A stretch of DNA of 64,000 bases from Cladochytrium replicatum (taxonomy: Eukaryota > Chytridiomycota > Chytridiomycetes > Cladochytriales > Cladochytriaceae): assembly GCA_025526935.1 (NCBI GenBank), contig JAHLKD010000070.1, positions 242,029 to 306,028 on the forward strand. The letters are read 5' to 3'. A model generated the notes under the pieces. It was not told the origin of the DNA. It saw nothing but the letters and a program-made list of their open reading frames with translations, and searched no databases. Both the position numbers and the translations under genes were made by a program. Positions 59,133 through 64,000 of the stretch are shown here, piece by piece. Each line of letters begins with the position of its first letter. The stretch's first letter is position 1.

Positions 59133-60815
59133 TCACAAGTTGATAGGTGGAACAGCCCAAATCAGCTTCTGTATCTGGTTCATATCGTCAGAGTCCCATC
59201 CACCACTGGTTACGTCCTTCGCCAACCCAGTCCTGATGAACCGATCAATGTCGTCATTTGAAAGCATGAAATCCTTGGCTAAACCTGTCTTCCAAGGTTT
59301 CCAATCCACCTCAGGGAGCGTTATGGACGAAAGATGCCCGATGTATGCCGTCCAGAACCTTAGCCACTCAGAAGGATATGCATCCACTAATGCCCTGAAC
59401 ATGCGATAGATAGTGGCAGACGTACTTAGCGAATTATTGTGCCGTATCCAGTTTCCGAGCAAAATGTGCACCCTAAGAAGAGTAAGGCTGCTCCGAGAAC
59501 TGCTACTTGAAGTTGATATTCGGCTTGAGCGGTCGTCTGATTCAACAAATATGGGCCGTAAAAACTCATTTCGGGAGAGGACTTCGTAGTTTACATTGAC
59601 GTACTTGATTGCTGGTGGAAGAGACGGCAATTTAAGGTCATAAATAACCTCATTGATCTTATGCATCTGGAAGCAGATACCCTGGATGACCTCTTTCACC
59701 AAAAGGATAGCCGTACGACGATGCTGCTGCAGGCTAAGCAATGCAAGGGAACTCGTTGGAGAACTGGTTCGATGTACCTTCGGAATTCTACCAATCCCCT
59801 TGATAGCCGACGATATGCTTATTAGGCCGCCTGTTGATGTTGGCGCCGCAGGTGCTGCAGCTTCTGAATGACCAGCCTGTCGTTTCAGAGCAGCAAGCTC
59901 TCCCTCCAGGGCGGTCTCACGTGATTTCCATTGTGAAATCTCCTGGGAAGTTGCCTGCTTCTCCCTTTCCATTGCAGCGGTGATCTCCCTGAATCTTGCT
60001 AGCTCTTCGTGCTCGCCGTGCTGAATCAATGCACCCGCCCTGCCCAATTCATCAATGAGAGCCTTCTCTCGCACTTCTGCTGCGATGCGGGTCCTTCTCT
60101 CGTTCATTGCAGTCTCTTCAAGATCTTTTGTCATGTTCAACAGTCGTTCTGACTGTTTGAGGACCTGTTTTGTCCTTTCACGGTCCTCATCTGCTCGTTT
60201 GATGGTCGCTTGGAACTCATCAACCTTTGCAGTGACGGGCATTCCTCTGTAAATGCCGTACTTGTGTCCCTGCCGCCTGTAAAAGTCCAGAAATGTTGTT
60301 TCCTTCTGAAAGGAAGAGCTTTTCAAGCACTCCATACGATAGGCGTTTGCTGCTGTTATGAACTCCGTTCGTCCACTGCATTCATCGTGAATTTCGTTCA
60401 GGGCTTGACGAACTAGCTTGCTGTCAGAGTTAAGTCGGTCGATCAACCCTTGAAGAACAAATCTTGGGCCGCATTCATCACGATTTGTTTGACAGTTGCT
60501 GATGAAGGCCTCCGAGTCGTAGCTGTGGCCGCTCGCTTTGAATTTTCGATACCAAAGTCGTATGTCTGAAGCAGGACAGAGTCCGTCGATGAGCAAATAG
60601 TCAGCATCCCCTTTAGTACCACGTCGCGCCGGTTTCTTTGAAGGAGCTGTCGATTTGACATCTGTCGATTTGACATCAAGGCCAACTTCTTCTGCTTCCA
60701 CTTCAGAACCCGATGCCAGAGATGTTTCAGGTGCAGTCACAGGTTCTGCACTTGATTCTCTTTCAGATGATGGTCTGGATTGTTTTAACGCTCGCTTCTT
60801 TGTAGTTCGAGGCAT
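59133..60815 (-). CDS. 560-residue coiled-coil protein of unknown family, probably transposon-associated
   Basis: Single-exon frame. N-terminus is basic and Ser/Glu-rich (MPRTTKKRALKQSRPSSERE) with a possible nuclear signal. Residues about 70-190 form a compact conserved-looking domain (DADYLLIDGLCPASDIRLWY, DECGPRFVLQGLIDRLNS, TTFLDFYRRQGHKYGIYRGM). Residues about 190-310 are a charged coiled coil. Then a Pro/Ser linker and a C-terminal domain (QMHKINEVIYDLKLPSLPPA; HILLGNWIRHNNSLSTSATI; SSITLPEVDWKPWKTGLA). No zinc finger or transposase signature is seen. It is divergent from the hAT transposase and separated from it by the inverted repeat array. A second, broken copy lies just beyond its 3' end. 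This suggests an accessory gene of a mobile element, but a cellular multicopy gene is also possible. Low-complexity codon use is absent, so it looks translated. Confidence 0.6.
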   Translation of the reverse strand: MPRTTKKRALKQSRPSSERESSAEPVTAPETSLASGSEVEAEEVGLDVKSTDVKSTAPSKKPARRGTKGDADYLLIDGLCPASDIRLWYRKFKASGHSYDSEAFISNCQTNRDECGPRFVLQGLIDRLNSDSKLVRQALNEIHDECSGRTEFITAANAYRMECLKSSSFQKETTFLDFYRRQGHKYGIYRGMPVTAKVDEFQATIKRADEDRERTKQVLKQSERLLNMTKDLEETAMNERRTRIAAEVREKALIDELGRAGALIQHGEHEELARFREITAAMEREKQATSQEISQWKSRETALEGELAALKRQAGHSEAAAPAAPTSTGGLISISSAIKGIGRIPKVHRTSSPTSSLALLSLQQHRRTAILLVKEVIQGICFQMHKINEVIYDLKLPSLPPAIKYVNVNYEVLSRNEFLRPIFVESDDRSSRISTSSSSSRSSLTLLRVHILLGNWIRHNNSLSTSATIYRMFRALVDAYPSEWLRFWTAYIGHLSSITLPEVDWKPWKTGLAKDFMLSNDDIDRFIRTGLAKDVTSGGWDSDDMNQIQKLIWAVPPINL

Positions 60816-60949
60816 GGTGTTTGTACTGTTTGTCGTGGGAAGATACTGGCCCGGTGTTCTTAGCCGGAATGTTACAGGAATGTATGCTATAATACTTCCC
60901 TGACACTATAGTTTTCTACCCGATCTGAAAATAATAATAAGCTAGGGAA

Positions 60950-62035
60950 GAAACTGGCTAGTAACATTGATAGAGAGGATTCTGTCCGGGTGGACAGAAA
61001 TCTTATTGCTAGTAAAATTGATAGAGAGGTTAGCTGTACTTGATAGAGATCACTGAAGTACCGTCAATGAGTTGAGAAAGTGTCCGGGTGGACAGAATCT
61101 TATTGCTAGTAACATTAATAGAGAGGTTAGCTGTACCTGATAGAAATTACTGAAGTACCGTCAATGAGTTGAGAAAGTGTCCGGGGGGACAGAATCCTAT
61201 TCTACCCAGACAGACACAGTGACACTCAGTCTCCCAGATTTCTGTCCACCCGGACACTTTCTCAACTCATTGACGGTACTTCAGTAATCTCTATCAGGTA
61301 CAGCTAACCTCTCTACAAATACTACTAGCAATAGGATTCTGTCCACCCGGACACTTTCTCAACTCATTGACGGTACTTCAGTGATCTCTACCCAATACAA
61401 CTAACCTCTCTATCAATGTTACTAGCAATACGATTCTGTCCACCCGGACACTTTCTCAACTCATTGACGTACTTCAGTGATCTCTACCCAATACAACTAA
61501 CCTCTCTATCAATGTTACTAGCAATAAGATTCTGTCCACCCGGACACTTTCTTAACTCATTGACGGTACTTGAGTGATCTCTATCAAGTACAACTAACAT
61601 CTCTATCAATGTTACTAGCAATAAAATTATGTCCACCCGGACACTTTCTCAACTCATTGACAGTACTTCAGTGATCTCTATCAAGTACAGCTAACCTCTC
61701 TATCAATGTTACTAGCAATAAGATTCTGTCCACCCGGACACTTTCTTAACTCATTGACGGTACTTGAGTGATCTCTATCAAGTACAAACTAACATCTCTA
61801 TCAATGTTACTAGCAATAAGATTCTGTCCACCCGGACACTTTCTCAACTCATTGACGTACTTCAGTTATCTCTACCCAATACAGCTAACCTCTCTATCAA
61901 TGTTACTAGCAATAGGATTCTGTCCACCCGGACACTTTCTCAACTCATTGACGTACTTCAGTTATCTCTACCCAGTACAACTAACCTCTATCAATGTTAC
62001 TAGCAATACGATTCTGTCCACCCGGACACTTTCCA
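60950..62035. repeat. Inverted array of ~97-bp tandem repeats
   Basis: Each unit holds the box CTGTCCACCCGGACAC, then TTTCTCAACTCATTGACGGT, ACTTCAGTGATCTCTATC, and ATCAATGTTACTAGCAATA. The box occurs in reverse orientation near 60982, 61081 and 61179. It occurs in forward orientation near 61242, 61339, 61436, 61532, 61629, 61726, 61824, 61920 and 62014. Spacing is 94-99 bp. The orientation switches around 61200-61240, where a unique link (CAGACAGACACAGTGACACT) sits. The box core GTCC-N4-GGAC is itself an inverted repeat, so it is a good candidate protein-binding site. Confidence 0.9.
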
Positions 62036-62153
62036 AGAAGTCACAACGGAAGTTCTGTAACAAACAATTTCTACCACGACAGACCTCGAGAGCTGTGCTT
62101 TCTGTGCACCTGGACATTAGAGTCGGTAACGTTCCAGCCACACCACAGCAAAA

Positions 62154-64000
62154 ATGGACGCCGCCTTTGTTAAACCAAAGCGTAAGGCAGCGTCCGACGC
62201 AAGCCAAAGACTAGTGGACAGTCATCCGCTTGACACACGGAAGCGAAGTCTGCCAGCCCCCCAAATTTCAGAGGCGTCCAGCGAGGGGAACATCATGCAG
62301 GACAAACGCAGACGTGTATCAGGACACTGTGGCAACAACAGCGCTCGAGAGCCGAGCTCCACATCTTCTTCCAATGACTCCAGCGAGTTGGGCCCGGCTT
62401 CTCAGCATGCACCACAGCTTCCTGCCGACGTTAGTTTTGCTGACTCTTCAGTGCGACAGGAGCCTGCAGCTGGATCAGTTCAACCATCAATGCTTTCATC
62501 AGACGCAGATGTTGATAGCATGTCGGACTGTAGAGGTAGTCGAGGCGGCATAGCGAAGGATTACTATAAGGTTGATAATGGTCTGAGAACATGTTTGGTT
62601 GCGAAATGCAAGTGGAGCCAGAAGGTCGATAAGACGGGATCAACAAAAAACTTCCTCCGGCATCTGAAAAACCACCATGGAAGTATTGCCAGGTCGCTTG
62701 GACTGTTGGACATCGTCCCCAAGGGACAACAGACATTGAATTTCGGCTCGCAGGAGAAGGAGCAAAACTTTGTGTTCAATCCAGACGTAGCGTGGCGGTC
62801 GATTTTGGACTGGATTGCTGCAGACAATCAGGCTTTTACTGTTGTGGAGAACGAGTTCTTTGTCAGCATGCTGAAGACTTTTCAGCCAAACTATACACCA
62901 AAGACGGCAAAAGCAGTGAAGCAAAAGGAGATGGATCTTTACGATAGGCAGAAGGAGCTCATTAAAGGTCTGATTGTTGGTTCGCCTTCAAAAGTATCAA
63001 TAACAGCTGACTGTTGGACATCGAAGAACCAGATTTCTTTTCTTGGAATTACTGCCCACTTCATCACGAAAGAATGGGAGCCGCAGGACTTGCTGCTGCA
63101 GATGATTCCGATGGTTGGAAAGCATGAAGGCGTCGCCATGGCTAGTCAGCTTGTCAAGTGTCTGGATGAATTTGGCATGCTATCGGGTGAACGCTTATTG
63201 TGCATTACAACCGACAACGGTTCAAACAACTTTACCATGAGTGCTAAGCTGGAGACGCTCTTGGAAGATAGGGATATTGCGTGGTCTGCAGAAACTCAAC
63301 ACATGCGGTGTATGGCACACATTATCAATCTTGCAGCAAAGGATTTTATCGATACATTCGCGCCCGCAGGGGACACAGTCGCAAATGGACGATAACTCCG
63401 GCGTTAATGTCATAAACCTTCTTCGACGGCTAGTCCAGAGGATCCGGTCTTCCCAAAACGACGAAGCTCATTTATTGATTCGTGCCGATTTCGTGAAACT
63501 GGTTCCTCTATTACCAATTATCGATGTGACAACTCGCTGGAATAGCACGTTCTATATGGTCAAACGAGCCTTACAGCTACGAGAGGCAATGGACAAAATA
63601 TGCTGGATTGAAGATTCTTTGAAAGATTGGTCAATAAATCCAAAGCAATGGGAGGTCCTACAGAAGATCCGGGATGGTTTGAGTGTTTTCGAGGTTATAT
63701 CCAAGGCAATCGAAGGGTCTAGATATCCAACACTCCGCTTGTTATTCCATTTTACAACGATCTTATCGATCAACGGGAGGACCTAGAGGATGCAGAATTA
63801 GAATGAAACTTCACCAAAGCATTTCGAAATGCACTAGATAAGCTGAGAATATATTACTCAAATCGCTAAGAGCCCCATGTTTAGCAGTTGCTACGGTACT
63901 CGATCCTCGTTTTAAGGATCATATTATCGATTTTCAAAGGCTTGGGAGAAAGATGTAGGAAGGGATCAGGTCACCCTAGTGCGGAAAGTCTGGGAGGAAT
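62154..64000 (+). pseudogene. hAT-superfamily transposase, frameshifted and cut by the window edge
   Basis: The first frame (62154-63395, 413 residues) has a disordered N-terminus and a BED-type zinc finger (TCLVAKCKWSQKVDKTGSTK then NFLRHLKNHHG). It continues with the hAT catalytic-core blocks SITADCWTSKNQISFLGITA, ERLLCITTDNGSNN and HMRCMAHIINLAAKDFI. It then stops. The protein continues in another frame from about 63385 (NVINLLRRLVQRIRSSQN; IDVTTRWNSTFYMVKRALQL), shifts again near 63730, has in-frame stops, and near 63900 reads LAVATVLDPRFKDHI, the usual hAT block before the dimerization domain. At least two frameshifts and a stop make it a pseudogene as written. The C-terminal dimerization domain lies beyond the window. 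Confidence 0.85.

Noticed and set aside
60950-62035. CRISPR-like array
   Set aside because: Repeats are direct long units without unique spacers, switch orientation, and lie in a fungal genome next to a hAT transposase.

Overview
The window is nuclear DNA of a zoosporic (flagellated) fungus, most likely a chytrid. Genes are dense and cut by many short GT-AG introns of about 45-70 nt. Fungal-type genes (class V myosin, GT34 glycosyltransferase, a Ste7-class MAP kinase kinase, a Mam3/CNNM-type protein, SGF11) sit beside an axonemal dynein heavy chain, which only fungi with motile zoospores keep. A methylmalonyl-CoA epimerase also fits an early-diverging fungus. The species call is inference. 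No bacterial or viral gene was seen. All gene models were built by hand from open frames, splice sites and family similarity. Coordinates of multi-exon genes run from start to stop codon, and exons are listed in the evidence.

Layout. 0-8.7 kb: the 3' end of a low-complexity gene; three paralogous secreted/GPI-anchored-type proteins with a BIM1/X325-like domain (all minus strand); a GT34 glycosyltransferase between the second and third; and a large Ser-rich single-pass membrane protein. 8.7-11 kb: no firm gene. 11.07-12.48 kb: MAP kinase kinase. 12.5-18.4 kb: a degenerate stretch with scattered BTB/BACK-like fragments in both orientations, an IQ-motif exon and a NOPCHAP1/DUF4598-like gene. 18.5-28.7 kb: small multi-pass membrane protein, methylmalonyl-CoA epimerase, myosin V, CNNM-type protein. 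28.9-35.2 kb: a tandem-CH, fimbrin-like head joined to a giant coiled coil. 35.6-41.8 kb: a very compact block with Rab8/Sec4, an ANTH-domain AP180-type clathrin adaptor, Mn superoxide dismutase, SGF11 and UBC1. 42-43.8 kb: a membrane protein with three FN2-like modules. 43.9-56.9 kb: a complete axonemal dynein heavy chain of about 4,015 residues in 20 exons. 57-64 kb: transposon territory, with a 560-residue coiled-coil ORF, a truncated copy of it, a small TIR element, an inverted array of ~97-bp repeats and a frameshifted hAT transposase.

Functional themes. Myosin V, Rab8/Sec4, the CH/coiled-coil protein and the AP180 adaptor all belong to polarized secretion, endocytosis and the actin cytoskeleton. 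Dynein belongs to the zoospore flagellum. SGF11 and UBC1 act in ubiquitin biology. Methylmalonyl-CoA epimerase and Mn-SOD are mitochondrial. The most unusual material is the transposon-like block at the right end, the cluster of BIM1-like proteins lacking the N-terminal copper histidine, and the very small exons (10-21 nt) in several housekeeping genes.
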